From positions 1 through 64,000 of the forward strand of contig VZSE01015569.1 of NCBI GenBank assembly GCA_013398275.1: a DNA stretch of 64,000 nucleotides. Reading direction: 5' to 3'. Below are positions 1 to 14,000 of this stretch, one piece after another; position 1 is the stretch's first letter; each line of letters starts with the position of its first letter. Below the pieces are notes generated by a model. The model was not told the origin of the DNA, searched no databases, and saw only the letters and a program-made list of their open reading frames with translations. Source of the stretch: Promerops cafer (Eukaryota; Chordata; Aves; Passeriformes; Nectariniidae). Position numbers and translations under genes: made by a program.

Positions 1-20
1 TCGGCTCGGCTCGGCTCGGC
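1..20. repeat. (TCGGC)4 pentanucleotide repeat
   Basis: Four perfect TCGGC units begin at the first base, so the array may continue to the left. GC-rich pentanucleotide arrays inside CpG islands are common in bird genomes and are hard to assemble. The true length is unknown. Confidence 0.9.
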
Positions 21-34
21 GCGCGGCATTTTGC

Positions 35-49
35 AGCGCCACCTGGTGA
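35..49 (-). promoter_or_regulatory. CTCF-like binding site
   Basis: The plus strand reads AGCGCCACCTGGTGA. On the minus strand this matches the vertebrate CTCF core (CCACCAGGGGGCGCT) at most positions, including the invariant CCAG and the GCGC side. Its place at the margin of a CpG island is typical of CTCF sites, which act as insulators or loop anchors. The motif is seen directly; occupancy is inference. Confidence 0.45.
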
Positions 50-125
50 TCCCCAGCGCCGCTCTCCTCCCTGTCCCAGCGCACGGGGGAACATTGCCCG
101 GCTGCTTTTCTCCCTCGGTATGACG

Positions 126-3100
126 GAATGAGTGCAGACTTAAATGCACCGAGTTCTGTTTCTGCAGTGACCTAAACAACACAAGCTGACTGGCCGCTGG
201 GTCTCCCTCTGCTATTGTTTTGGGGGTTTTTTGTACCTTTTCTTGCTAAGTTTTCCTGGGGGGAAATAGAGTTTTACCTCTAAACCAACAAAAGGAATAG
301 TTAATGGAAATTCATTAATTTCATAGACAAGACCCTGATAAATTAATAGCAGCTTACCTTTCCTCCTGGTGCAGAAAAAGGACTTCAGATGGCTGCCCGG
401 TTCACTTTCTAACACAGAAAGGAAAGAAGTTTGAAACCAGATTTACAGTCAACTCTCAGGAGACAGATGAGCAGACCAAACCAGCTGTTGCCCTGGGAGT
501 AGATCATGCACCCACTGCCCAGCAAAAGCATTCGGGCACTGATTTCAGAAGGAGCTGATTGTACTCAGTAACTGCTCATCTGAGCACCGACGGATGCCAC
601 ATAGTACAGTGGATGCAAGTGGGCATGTCTTCCCTGCCACCCCACAGGAAAATAAAGCAAGGTCTAAATCTGCAGAAAAATAATGTCATGAAGGGAATAA
701 GGATTATATTATAATCGAAGTTAGAGTTGTATTTCATAAAATCATCAGTTCATAAGTTCAGGGATTGAAACAAGGCTGTTCAATGTACCCCTGATACAGC
801 TCCAAAATGAACACTAAGAAAAGGGCAGGATCTTCACATTTTTGCATTTTTCTCTCTCTATTAATAAAGAAAGTATGTGAAATATAAATCTGGAAGGAAA
901 ACAATCATCAAAAAACACAACTGCAAAAGCAGTTTCTTAAAAGCACTTATCCGTTTGGTATACACATAATATAGTTTAAGATCAGTGAAGTGACTGCATT
1001 TTAAAACAATAGCTCTCTGCAGATGTATTATAGGATATCTCAGATACATAAAAAGAGATGGGTGCAGGAGTCTAAGTCTTTCTACCTTCTATAAAATCAA
1101 GAAATGTTGTGGAAAAGACACAAATCCTTTTTAATTAATCCAACAAGCTATAACTGTAATCATATTTATTCATGAGATTCTACTATAGAAACAAACACTA
1201 AACACAAAACCAGTCACTGGATTATTTGTTCCATTGAGTAAATGAATCCAGCCAGGTCTTCAAACATTTCAGTGCTCTGACTGTGAATGAGCAATACGAA
1301 GTCAAGTAACTTTGACAAAGTATGTGACAAGAGTTTCAAAGTATGGGTCTTACGATTAATGTGGAAGCTCAACCAGTTCACCTAAAATAAGTCCTGAACT
1401 GTCTAAATGCCCTGGACATAGTACACTAGAGTTCCTGGATTAAATTCTTACTTCTTCTGTGGGTATATAAGTCACACAGACAGAACTTCTCTACAGGCAC
1501 TCAAATGCATCCATTCTTACCACAGACCGTGCTGGAGAATTGGACATTAGGAGGCCTGGTTAGCTCAAAGTGGAAGCTGACAGAGTTCAAAAAAACCACA
1601 GCAGAATGCTCCCAAAGAGGTAAAATGCTATTTTATTGCACAAGCAGTGGTTTGCTTTCTGTTTCCTCTTTATGAAAGGTGCAACTGCACACCACCTTGC
1701 AAACATTTCCTAACTCTTTTCAGAGGCCTCTTGGGACCTTGAGGAAGAATGGAATGAAACTCATTTTGTGCTCCTGTAAAATTTGTGCAGTTGGCCTGTG
1801 GAAAATCAAAGACTCTAACTGATTTCCAGTCTAATACCTGACATTGGTGCTACTCCAGCCTTGGCTTTTATCTATATTCTAGAGCATGTGGGAGTACTTC
1901 TGGCTACCCTGTTCAATAAAATGCAAAGAAAATTAGATTCTTTTCCCCTTGCACATTTTAGCAAGAGTCCATCATAAAACATATATAACATTTGCAAACG
2001 TATTTTTTTTCCTAGTATTTATTCCAATGGTTTCTCAGCTATTTTACCACCGATCTTCTGATTCTTCTTAAGCTAGTTTTTATTTTGTTCTATTTAAAAT
2101 CAGAGGTATGCCCTCTCCTAGGTTTCTTCTCACCATTGAAACAGTAGAGTGTGAGCAGTGTTAATCAAGGAACAAAATCACTGAGGTGTTTGAGAGGCGT
2201 GGAGAACCACTACTGCCCTTCCTACTCTTTTCAAAGTTCTGAGTGACTGTAACCTATAGTTTGTGTGGGCTCTTGCATTACCACCTTCCCATGAGTAAAG
2301 TCCAGTTTATGGCTGCTAAATAGAGCATAGCAAAGGGTGAAATATTCTAGTTTCTACTAGGAAAAGAGTTTTACCAATGCTGAGTATGTCAGTCCCAGTA
2401 GTACACTTCCATCAATGTGTTATGCCTTCCTTTTTTATTGCCTCCCCACAAGACAATCTCTCCAGTTACATACATTCTCATTTTACCTTTTTCTTTTTTA
2501 AATTCATTCTATTTGTTTTCAGTGAATTATTTCATACCAGGAATAAATAAAAAAAAATGGGTTTTTTTCAGACTTTAATAAGAAGTGTGGTTGAAGTACT
2601 TAAGAGATCATTTCATGATAGTCAAGAAAGGAAGCCTTTTTTCTGACAGGTTTGTGTTTCATGGTTGGCTCACATTTTAGATGAAAGATATAAATGTTAC
2701 AGCGTTAATTCACTCTTAATGGTTGTTAGACATGGGGGAGAGATGCTGTGAATATTCCAAAGTGAGGGAAAATAAATTATTAGATATCACATAGTGCTTA
2801 GAGGAGAGTATTCTGCATCCTCCAGTGACTAACTACGAGCACAGGTCACATGAAGTTTTTCTCTGGTTTCTACTGAAAGTGGGGTTTGTGTCATTTCTTT
2901 TCCTTCAGCAGCAATTTCTGAGCACACTAACTACAGTTTCTGAGGAGAATTGAGGCAGAATTTATACTGTACTGTCCTCGCTCACTGTGTCCTGACAGCA
3001 GGCATCTCTGCCATTGCATGACCAGTAAAATTTCCAAAGCATCTGTGGGAGATTTTCAGCTAGGAAGGGAAGTGTCTACTACTTTTAGATGCCTGAGTTT

Positions 3101-6100
3101 TAGGAAGAAGTTGAATACACTGAATTCTGCCATTAATCCCCTAAGAAAATCAGGTTAAAAGTAGTACTGAAAGCCTTATGCTCCATGCATAAGTAGCTTT
3201 TATTGGCTGAGTGAAAAACTAATAAAATGTGAAAGATGTTTTTAAAAGAGGAATTGCAAACACAAAGACTGATTTGATACTGGCTAATGCCGCATCTACA
3301 GTAGAGAAGATCAACATGGCCCAACAGGATGAAAATTAACAGACTGCTCCATCCAGCTGAACATCTAGAACCAGATTTCCCTCCTCGTGTTGAAAAGTCC
3401 ATTTCATGAGAGAGTATAGACAGAAGAGGCCCAAACAGAAAACTTACTATATAAGCAAAGCATTTTGGCATAAGACTTTAAGAATGCAGAAAGATTACAA
3501 TTTTGTGACTCGCAGATTTCTGTTGTACGTTTGTGCTTAGGTAATCACTTTCCAGATGTACATCTTTTGTTTAAAATGGCTTATGGCTAATTCTTTTTGA
3601 TTCACAGAAGGATTTGATTGAAAAGAGTGAATAAAGCTGGAGAAACCTTACAAATGCAATGGCTGGGATCTTTCTTTTCAGTTGCCAGGGCAGAGGTTTC
3701 CATTGTTTGTTTGCACAATAACTTATCTGGAACAGCAGAGGGTGTTTTCAATGAATGAACCACCTGTGCAACAATATAGGAAACAGAAGAAAGATAGCTT
3801 TCAGCATTAGTTATTTGTATATGTGCAAAAAAAATTTAAAAAGAAATATAGTTTATCTTTTAAATAGCTGGATGACTTTCTGAGGATCACTTGGGAATAC
3901 TGTATAGAGAAATGCTACATCAGTTCCTTTCCATGTGCACATACTGTGCCAGTGAGACTTCTCAATTAGATGTTCTGTGATAAAATGTTAAGTTCAGTCT
4001 TCAGGCAATCATTGTGAAAACTCCTGTGAATAACTGCTCTTGTTCTTGCACTTTACTTGATCATTGCTAAAGTACAGCAAAAGGACATTGAAAGTGCCTT
4101 AAAATTGCCCCCTTCTTTCCTGTCACTTTCTTTCCTAACTTCTTTCTCCACTCAGCCCTTCCATTGCTAGTAAGAAATAATCTGAATCTTTTCATGATTA
4201 CTTTAGTTGTGTAACAGATCTCTATGTATAATGGGGAAGGAGTCAATAGTAATAATTCATATTAGAATTAAAGTGGAACATTTTCAGGAATCTGGTAAAA
4301 AAAAAGGCTTGGAAAACTTTTAGTTATTTAAAACTTTTTTATTTCACTTTTGACTGCCCCTCAAAATGGATAAAATGTTTGTTTTGCAAAATATTATACA
4401 TAAAAAGTTGGAACTTCCATATTTAAACCCCACAGAAATATGAATAAATTGAACTGTGATCCCTTTCATACCTGCAAATGTGTACAAAATAACACCCTAA
4501 TTTTGAAAATAGCTTCAGTCAGACAGCATTTTATATATTTATTCCCATGTTTCCCAACCTCAGTTGCTTACTTGTGGCTTATTTATTTCTTAATGCACTT
4601 ATCTACAGAGGCATATGTGGTTTTAATCCTCCTAAAACAGAGCAAGCCTCCCACAGTCAAAACAGAGACCTTTTTTGAGTTTAGTATTTCTAGAAGCTTA
4701 TGCTGAACTTTTAAAATATTGGAAGAAAAAATCTTCCCATTATAACTCTACACTTTTTCTTCAAAATTCTATCATGTATAAAGCACATGGTATTCATGTG
4801 CTGGGTGAAAATTGTTACATTATTTTCTTACTTTCCCTCCCTTTTAGCACCTGAATGAGGATAGTTAAGGGTGAAAGTAGTTGTATCATTCCAAAGCAGT
4901 CAGGGCAACACAGGCATTCCCAGTGAAGCACCCAGGTAGAGGGCTCCAGTTATTGTCACTACTGCTGCACATTCATCTGGTGGCCAACACTTGCACAAGG
5001 AAATAAAGGGAGGAGAAAAGCTGTGGTGTGTGTGAGCAGTGTGTGAGTACATTCTTCTGAGTGCCAAGTACGTCAGAGCGGGAAACAGCAAGGGAGTGGA
5101 ACATAAAGCCCATCTCACATACACTGGGAGGGCTGCATTTGACTTCACTGCAGTTACTTCTGATTTACTCAAGTGTCAGCTGGAGAAGGACCACAACCCA
5201 TGCTTTAAAATGTTTTTATATGCTCCTCTGAGTAAAAAACTTGGAGGACTTTGTGAAAACAAGCTACTGTTGCTGATTTGCCAGGTAGGCAACCTCTCTG
5301 AGCTCTGGTTGAGAGCTGATCCAAATAAAATGTTTCTCACAGCTATGACTGTGTTGCACTAATTCAACTAGAATAAACAATTACATCAGAAAAATGTGTT
5401 TACTTTGGTTCTGGGCCACAGAGACTGGGCCCAAATATGATGTAGAACATATGCCTGTTATTGCTTATAAGGACAAATAATTTTACAGGTGGACCTCAAA
5501 ATTCCTTCCTTTTGCTAAGTATACTCCTCCTGGCAAAGTACCTGGAATGTCTATTTATTATTTATGGCATTATAAATCAACTTTCTTATTTAAATAGACA
5601 GTGTAAACAGTAACTCTGCGATTAGAAACAAACAGAAAATTTTATTTCTCTCTTTGTTTACAGGTACATGACTATGATCCTTTCATTAAAGCTACACCTG
5701 TTTACACCAACGAGGACTGACATCTTCAGCTCCTCAGTAATCTTACACTGGGGTAACTCAAAAATAAAATAATCAAAGCCCTCAAGAAGATTAAAATCAG
5801 TTGTGCACTTTTTTACTGAACTCATCAAGGAGTTGATCCAGACAGCCAAAAGCAAAGGGAAGGACTATTTAGCCAGAATGTTGGTTCATGTCATACAATA
5901 TCATTTCAGTCTAGAGTTTTCATCTCTACTACCAAGGAGGTTAAACAGAAACATTACCCCATTTTTATTTGCCTAGGTTTAGCCATAGCATTCCAGAACA
6001 AAGGTAAAGGAATTATAAATTAGAGTTTAGTTAAAAAATGCCAGGTCTAAACCATCTGAGTAAAGGTCCTTTGTTTATTGGTAAACTTTCTGTTGTTAAC

Positions 6101-9100
6101 AGAGTTGAGTATAAAAAATCAGTATGGGAGAAACTTTACAGAGTAAATATAGGGGATACCTCTGAATAAGGTGCAGTAAGTACATAAGCCATTGTAACAC
6201 AGCAGCTTTTATACATATGAAACAACAAACCACTTTTTTAAGTTGCAACCTAGAAACTAAATAAAAAATTCCCGTGAATAAAACTGAGTCTAAAATTCTT
6301 CCCACATTTGTCCCAAGTTTGAGGCTTGTTTTAATCTAAAGTTCTAGGTTTCATCTATTGAAAGAATATAATGAGAGCTGTAAAAATTTAAGCTACATCA
6401 AAATTGCATCCATCTAAAAATTAGGAAGTAGGAACCTTTAGCTAGTACCAGTGCCACCAGCCCATACAAAATTAAGCAATAAACACCCATTGGCGTGGGT
6501 GGGAGATTATTGCTGAGCCAAATTGGATGGAATAAGGATACTTCTGAACTTGTATGTTTTTTTAAATTCAAGCCATAATCTTTCCTGAAGTTCCAGAATT
6601 AGGAGAAAATAAAATGAATTTCTGGGATATTACAAGAGCAGCTACTAATACATTTCTTTCTAGCCAACCTGATCTCTCATAAGAATGCTCCCATGGGATG
6701 CCAACCCCCCAGAAAACACCAAAGGCATTGAAATGACCCACATGAGCCTTTGGAGTGCTTTTGAGGTTCATCTACTTCTCCCACATTTGGAGATCACTTC
6801 CATTTACTTCACTAGCCATGTGAAGGGTCTTATCAAAGTGAGTAACAGAGGACTACCTGACGGCCTAGTGATGAGCAGTTACCACCTCGTGAGGGTAGAT
6901 GGAGAAAATTAAAGTCCCCTAAGGGAATTTTGTAATACTTATCCATCTGTCGTGAACAAATTCAAACTTGGGTCAAAACACTGGGCCTTATTCCCCAAGC
7001 AGCTGCATTCCCATGCAGCAGACTTTTACATTCCTTCCAGAAACTGCCCTGCAGCTTTTCAGTGCTTGCTGAAACTGATGGAACAGTCACAAGGGCTTTA
7101 CTGACCTGATTTCTAACTAACATAACAGTGTATTCACCATAGATTTTGAGTGTTGTCATTTCTGGATGTACCATTTTGATGTGGATAGAACTCCTTTTTC
7201 CAGAGAAAGAGCTATATGTCCAAGGAGAATATAAAAGTCGCCTTTGCTGTGACAATCAGCTCTACACAGTCTCCAGGTATGGAGTAAAAACAACCCTAAC
7301 ATGAAGAGGCACCTCTGAGAATGTTGTTCTTCCTGGCAGAAAGTGAACTGAGATCCTTCCATGCAAAGCGGCATAAAAATCCGATGTTTTCATAACTGAT
7401 ATGCAACCTAAACTGCTCCTTTTTGTGTTGTATGAGCTGCAAAATGGCTAAAATGTTACTGGAAATGTCTTCATTCTGCACATTAAGGAAAAACTTATAA
7501 TAAATTATGTTTGTGTGCTTTTATTAACCCTTGAACTGCTGCTGAGAAATGCATGTGTTTGAACAAGAGTTGAAAAGCTATTAAAATATTTGCTTAAATA
7601 CTTTACTACAGCCTAAGAATTGAGCTCCAAAGCCTCAGGGATTTGGAGACTCACAAGAAAGTTAACAGGAGGAAGTCTGGGAGAGGTCAGCATGCTCAAG
7701 CACACTCCTACACAATCTTCCACCTCCCTTATCAGCTTTAATAAACTTGACTCCTACTTTCTGCTCTTGAAATTCAAAGGACCCATGGAAAGATTTCCCA
7801 ACTATGTAGGCTGTGTTCACAGCAATCTCATCCTTGCTCTATGAATGCAGAGTCAGTTAAATGTCTAAACTTTGGGCTTTTTTGCTATTGGTTTATTCCA
7901 GTTTTACACTTTCATAGTTGGCTGCTTTCTGTAGCATTAGGCTACACAAGAAGCAAGCCACCTGCAGATTTTATTAAAATTGACATGAGCTGCAAAACTA
8001 CAACATTACCTCTGATTTCCTTTACTCAAATGAAATACTTTTCCTCCTGTGAGACATATCTTTTCTTGTTTTTGCATCTCATACACTTTAGCCAGATTTA
8101 TCTCATGCTCTGGTTCTCACAGAACTGCCTGTAACCCAGTTCACCTAATTCTCCCTTTGCCTATGCCCTTAAGTTTTAAATCACTAGCAAATATCAGAGT
8201 CACACCTGCTTTTTCTTTCTGGCTTAAGAAATTTTTTAATCTTTTGGCCTGATAGAAATCTCCAGCAAGAAGGTCAGAGCCCTGTGAACAGGGTTACAGT
8301 GCTCCTGGAGAGAGTGGGAGATGTCATTCCAGAATCTCAGGGTAAAGGGGAACACAGCACTCCCTCTGCCAGGGAGACTTGGTCACAGTGGGAGATTTTG
8401 CCTGGGGTTTTGAAAGAAAGATGCCATAGCAACATTTTGTCAAGAGTCTTCACTTGTTGGAACATGTTGGTACTCCCTGAGAGGCCTCCAGCATTGTAAT
8501 TCCCTGAGGATTTGAGAGATATCTTCCTTTTGGAGCTTACTTGAGTCCAAGCACAAACTAGGTGACAAGCTGCTCATTAATGTCAAAACTGGGTTCGTTT
8601 GCTCTGTGAAAACTGCCCAAACACAAACAGTGGCATTCATCTGACCCAAACATAGACCTCTGCAATGCAGAAAACCATGTCCCAGCCAATACATTCTGCC
8701 AAAATTTTTTATTGTTAGTGAAGTCTTATCACATCTAGTTCAGGCATTTACTTCAGGATGAGACAACTGTCACCTTAGAAGCATCAGTTTCTCCTCACAG
8801 GTGAAACAAGGAGTGTTGGCAGTAAGCTCAGACAGAGATCCCTGAAGTGCAGATGACTGAATGTGGGCATGTGAACTCCACCTCCACACCTAAAGAATAT
8901 TCATGTCAACAACACTGCACCTGGGGGCTACATTCTGGTCACTTTTGGATCCTATTTGTGAGTGGATTTGGGTGTATAATCCTTTATGGAACATAAAAGT
9001 TACTTACACTAAAGTCAGAGAGTCTTAAGCACCTTTTAAAATATTAACTATCTCTTGTTACAGTAGGAGTGGAGTCACCTGGTGGTCGTGTTAAATATAA

Positions 9101-10310
9101 TCTTACACATTCCTTTTCTTAGTCTACGAGGAATACAAGCACTTTCAAGGAATGTTGTACTGTTAGTTTTTGGTGTTCAGGTTTATGAGGGAGCTTTTGC
9201 AAACAAACAGTGAGTTCAACCTATCTTATGCTCTCTGATTAGATTTAGTTCTTGGTGAAAATTATTTCCTAAGAACCTGAAAGTGGCTTTTGGGTTAAGA
9301 CTTCTAAATAAGGTTTAGCCTACATGTAGTCTATGACCACCTATGTTCAGTGACTGTTGTACACAGTATAAATAAATGACTCTAAGATATTCTGTATCAC
9401 TGATTTCTCCCCTGATAGAAAGCTGGGTTGCAAGCCTTCCAAATCCATCAAAACCAGGCAATAGTGTTGTATTTCAGGATCTATCCTTACTTTCCCAAAA
9501 GTGCACAACTGCCATTCATTTTCATTGAAATCATTTGAACTCAAGTGCAAAATAGATGTCACTTCAGGATGCAGTCAGTTAATAGATGAGAATCTTGTGA
9601 GCCTTAGAGTCAGTCTGGGTTGTGAGTGGGTTATTTGTTTGTTTATTTTATTCCTTTTTTATAAAAGGGGTGACAGGCCACCCAGTGGAATTTTCCCATC
9701 AAAAATAGTATGAAACAGAATAATGGAATGCAAGATTGATTAGATGGTGTGCTTGTTGGCAATGGGTGCATGTACTTCTTAATCTTAATGGGTCATAAAA
9801 AAAATCCTTTCATATTTGCCATAATACATGTGCTAAGTTGTGGGTTCCTAGCCAATGCAAAGAAATATTCTATGATTTCCAGAGATGCAAAGTAAGAATT
9901 TCAGACAACACATAAGTGGGGCCTCTGTTTAAATGCATAAAGATAATTTCTTAATTATGGCAGTGATACTCATTAAAAAGCTTTCCAATAGTACATACAG
10001 TTCCCACACTGGTGTCTCTCCCACCGTCTGACAGACAGACAGCTTGGTTACACATGCTCAGAAAGGAGGGTGGGGGCCCAGATTCTTGGCTGTCTTGAAG
10101 TGGCCACATCCTGCCATCTGCTGAATCCTTCTGCTATTGGCAAATCCAGGAAAGAATGTTTCTGAGGTGTCTTAAATAATTCTACACCTCTGCAGAAATG
10201 TTTTCTGTAAGGACAAGTATACAAATGCTTTCAGGGTGAGAGAAACCAGCTTAAAATACTAAGAAATAAAATATTTTTTTTTTTTAAATCCCTGAATTTA
10301 AAGAAAAGAT
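126..10310. other. AT-rich non-coding sequence, no gene recognised
   Basis: This is unique-looking, CpG-poor sequence with short open frames of chance length on both strands, the longest about 110 codons at 3,133-3,471 minus and 5,039-5,362 plus. None has recognisable protein character or clear splice sites. I found no CR1 3' end, LTR, tRNA or long tandem array. A partial CTCF-like CCTGGTGG lies at 9,079-9,086. The sequence could be intergenic or intronic. Confidence 0.6.
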
Positions 10311-11084
10311 CACAGAATCGCAGAATATTTCGAGTTAGAAGGGACCCGCAAGAATCATCAAATCTAACTCCTCACCCTACACAGGACAGCAACAACAATC
10401 ACATCACGTCCCTGAGAGTGTTGTCCGAACACTTCTTAAGCTCTGTCAGGCTTGGTTCTGTGACTGCTTCCCTGAGGAGCCTGTTCCACTGCCCAACCAC
10501 CCTCTGGGGGAAGAACCTTTTCCTGATATCCAACCTAAACCTCCCCCGACACTTCAGGCCATTCCCTCAGGTCCTGTCACTGTCCCCACAGAGCAGAGAT
10601 CAGTCTCTGCCCCTCCTCTTCCCCTCACAGGAAGTTGTGACTGCAGTGAGGTCTCCCCTCAGTCTCCTCCAGGCTGAACAGACCAAGCGACCTCAGTCAC
10701 TCCTCACACGCTTCCCCTCAAGGCCCTTCACCATCTTTGTTGCCCTCCTTTGGACACTCTGCAATAGTTTAATGTCTTCTTACATTATGGCACCCAAAAC
10801 TGCCCCCAGCACTCGAGGTGAGGCTGCCCCAGTGCAGAGCAGAGTGGGACAATCCCCTCCCTTGCCCAGCTGGCCATGCTGGGCCTGATGTCCCCAGGAC
10901 AGGGTTGGCCCTCCTGGCTGCCAGGGCACTGCTGGCTCATGCCCAGCTTGCCATCAGCCAGGACCCCCAGGTCCCTTTCCCCAGCACTGCTCTCCAGCCT
11001 CTCTTTTCCCAGTCCTCTAATTTGTTGAGGTCTCTCTGCAGGATCTCTCAGCAACCCCCAATTCTGTATCATCTGCAAACTTTC
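10311..11084 (-). mobile_element. CR1 LINE, 3' portion with decayed reverse-transcriptase end
   Basis: This is a 5'-truncated chicken-repeat-1 non-LTR retrotransposon inserted on the minus strand. Its 3' end is at 10,311, where the plus strand begins CACAGAATCGCAGAAT, the inverted tail octamers. Read on the minus strand, the element starts with codons for F-A-D-D at 11,079-11,068, the catalytic aspartates of the reverse transcriptase. Next come sequence for the C-terminal part of the enzyme (RDLGVL.DGKL.MSQQ and SAL..PHLE.....W.P patterns at about 10,800-10,990), the conserved 3' UTR blocks and the tail. The F-A-D-D codons are in a different frame from the C-terminal block, and sequence between them looks deleted. 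The copy is therefore dead. It is the longest CR1 in the window. No target-site duplication was seen, as is usual for CR1. Confidence 0.95.
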
Positions 11085-14000
11085 TTAGTAATCCCTGCTG
11101 AAGTGCCAGTAAGTCTCATCCTGATGGAAGAGAGTCTAAACTTTACCATGTTTAGTTGATCGCAGGAGTACACAAAATTTAATTCTTGGGGTCTTTATAA
11201 ACTTGTAAGTCAAGAAACAGTCAGAGTCCATACAGTAAAAAAAGACGGGCACCTTCTCCTTGGATCACCTTTTACTGTTGTAATCACAGCAACTGCATAA
11301 TTTTGTAAAATGTAAATTTAACTGACAATGTAAAATTAACTGACAATTTCATAATATTTCTTCATTTTCCTACTCCCTTTCTCTATCTCTGTTTTTAAAA
11401 AATGAACTTGGAATTTCCTCCAATAATTTCTTCGTTATCTAAGAATTCACACTGTAGGTTTGTCACTTCTTCATCTCATGTGAGCAAGATTCTGTCCTGT
11501 TTCTTAGTTGTCATTTAATGTGAAAAGTGTCATGCTCCCTAGAAAAAAACTCTTAGTTGTCTGGAGGCACCCTGGAAATGAACAGAATACCCCCTCTGGC
11601 AGCTGAACATGTTGCTTTTGCAAACCAGAAGGTCTTAGACCTCAGTCTTTGGGTTGATGTCCCAAACCTGAAGAACATCTGTGAAACAGGAATACATTCT
11701 GTCTAAATGGGCCTGATGAAAAATCCATAGTCCTAACCTCTGGAGTGTGGTTCTTGTGTCATTTTGCCCTGGGAAAAATTTCTTTGGAGGATGGCCCCCC
11801 ATTATTTCAGAAGCTAGTATTTTCTAAATTCAGTGTTAGTTTAAGTTACAAAATATTTGAGCATTTCTTTTTGATTGAGCAAGACCCCCTCCAAAATAAA
11901 TTACAGCTTCACTTCAATAGGTATGTTCAGTCCAGGCCCCTAATTAATCAGCACTGACATTTACAAGAATCACTGCTCTCTGCTATGCCAAAGGGCTTGG
12001 GTTCAACTCCCAGGAGCAGAGGATTTGGACCTATTTCATCATAAGGACTTCTTATGACTACTTTTCTCTGTCATGTAGCCCATTTCTTAATGGAAAAACA
12101 CTATAGAGTGATGAGTATGTTTACAAAATAACAGAAAAATGTAACCTTCTGAAAAGAAAATTCCCTCTATAGATTGTAAATGTCCACAAACTATTTTCCT
12201 TTTTTTATTTTTTTTAACTGCATGTGTCTCTTCTGGGCTGGTATTACAACTCCTGCTGTAAAGTTTGTTTGAAACATGCCCATTTAAACTGGGGTCCATC
12301 CTGCAGTGTTTTGATGCATTGCAATATTTTTTTTCTCTTAATACTAAGATGGCCTCTAGAAGAGTGAAAACATATGCAGATTTCTTAATATTGTCTAAGG
12401 GGACGCTAGAAACTACATCATGAAAAATTGATCATGTGAAAATGATATCTGACTTGTTGTAAACTGCAAACTATGCAAAGTATCTCTTGGAATAGTGCAA
12501 AGCCCAAAGCTCAAAACTATACCAGCAACTGTGCTAACAATTTAATAGTAAAAAGTAAAACTAGCCATTATCATCACAAATGGATAATGCCAGGTAGGAG
12601 ATCTGCTCTCCAATTCTAGTTTTGCAAAGAAAACAGCCTTGTCTAAAAAGGAGGAAATGGTTCATGACTGCGTGGGGAGGGTCACAGGCTGCCTCCACGA
12701 CCTGGACTATCGAAGAACTGGAGATCCCCAAAAGGACAATCTCTCTGCAGATTTGGAGGTTTGAGCCTGGATTTTCTTCAGTCTTAACTTTCACATACCT
12801 CTGTGATTCCATCAGCAGCCAAAACTTCATTCCCATCAGGAGGATTCGTAAAAACTGAAGGCTGTCCAGGCTGCCAAATTCTGGGACAAATTGTTCCCCT
12901 CAGAAAACTTTTGGAGAGGACAGAAACATAGGACTGATAATTATATTATGAAATAATAAGAATAGTTTCTTGGGTTTTTGGGGCCAACAGGAAGAGAAGA
13001 AATTATAGTGGTAAAATCTATGAAATCGGAATTGCACCTTCTTCAAAAATCATCTGTAAAAGGCCAGGTATCTACAAAAGTCTGTGTGAAACATTAAAAG
13101 CCTCAGGATTTAAGAAACATCTTTCTTTTGCACTCGTATCCCAGCACATGGTACAAAATCCAGTGATACTGCAGATGCATCTTTGTTTGCAGCTGCAGAT
13201 ACCCTGTTGGCCAGACAATATATCCTGTAGGGTCTTGTAGTCTGAGTGAATTGTGCTGCAGCTGCAAAGTTCATGCCTGTTCATCTGGATGGGTTTTTAA
13301 CAATGGTCTCTGCTCTCCCCACTGCCCAAACAAAACTATCTATAAATGGAAAACTCTCTTCCTCTCCCTCTAAGGCCCTGAGGTAGCAGAATGAATGCAG
13401 CACACATGGTGCTAAGTGTCTCAGAGCTAAAACATGCTTAATACATGCAAATACCAACATTAACCATTATGAACAGGCATGATTTATGTGCCTGTCAGCA
13501 AGACATCAATCATGACTACAGAGAGTCAGCAGCAGTATCAACAACAGTAGCAGGAGTGGAGGGTCAGAGCCAAGATGGGATGGTCCTTCCCAGCCACCCG
13601 GGGGGAAGAGAAAGATGGATGAAGTAGCAAGAATCCCCAAACAGTGTCTTTTAGGGAAAGGGATGCTAAATTTTAAACCATCTCTTGAGCCCAGTCAATG
13701 TCCAAGATTATTTCTTTGTTAGATCTATAAGAAAGAGAGAACCTGCAGAGACATTTGGAAATGCCATTGGAGAAGGGATCTGGATATATCAAGAAGAAGT
13801 CGGGGTTTTAAAACTGTGACCTCAAAGGTATTTAAAGGGATCTTTTCAGGAGACATTTTTACCAGTGGGATCTGATTTACTTTCCTGTGCAGATGGCAAG
13901 TGTATTTAACTGTGAAACTTTTCTTTACCACAAACTAGAGCCAAGAAAGAAACTGCATCAGACCTATCTTTGTCAGATGATAGTATATCTCAGAGAACAT

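Larger units (their letters stand above)
1..125. promoter_or_regulatory. Edge of a CpG-rich segment, probable promoter flank
   Basis: The first ~125 bases are GC-rich with many CpG dinucleotides, in sharp contrast to the CpG-poor AT-rich sequence that follows. The boundary is abrupt, as at the edge of a vertebrate CpG island. The rest of the island, and any transcription start, would lie to the left of the window. A GTATGA at 118-123 could be a splice donor ending a 5' non-coding exon on the plus strand, but it is a weak match to the consensus. No reading frame here is recognisable. The CpG richness is seen directly; the promoter role is inference. Confidence 0.5.

Noticed and set aside
9073..9086. 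Second CTCF-like site (GAGTCACCTGGTGG)
   Set aside because: The right half matches but the GCGC half is missing, so the score would be marginal.
10418..10888. 156-codon plus-strand open frame
   Set aside because: It lies antisense to the 3' part of the CR1 element and is only the complement of its conserved blocks.
12000..12010. GGTTCAACTCC, a match to the tRNA B-box
   Set aside because: No A-box at the right distance and no acceptor stem. At most it is a trace of a tRNA-derived SINE such as MIR.
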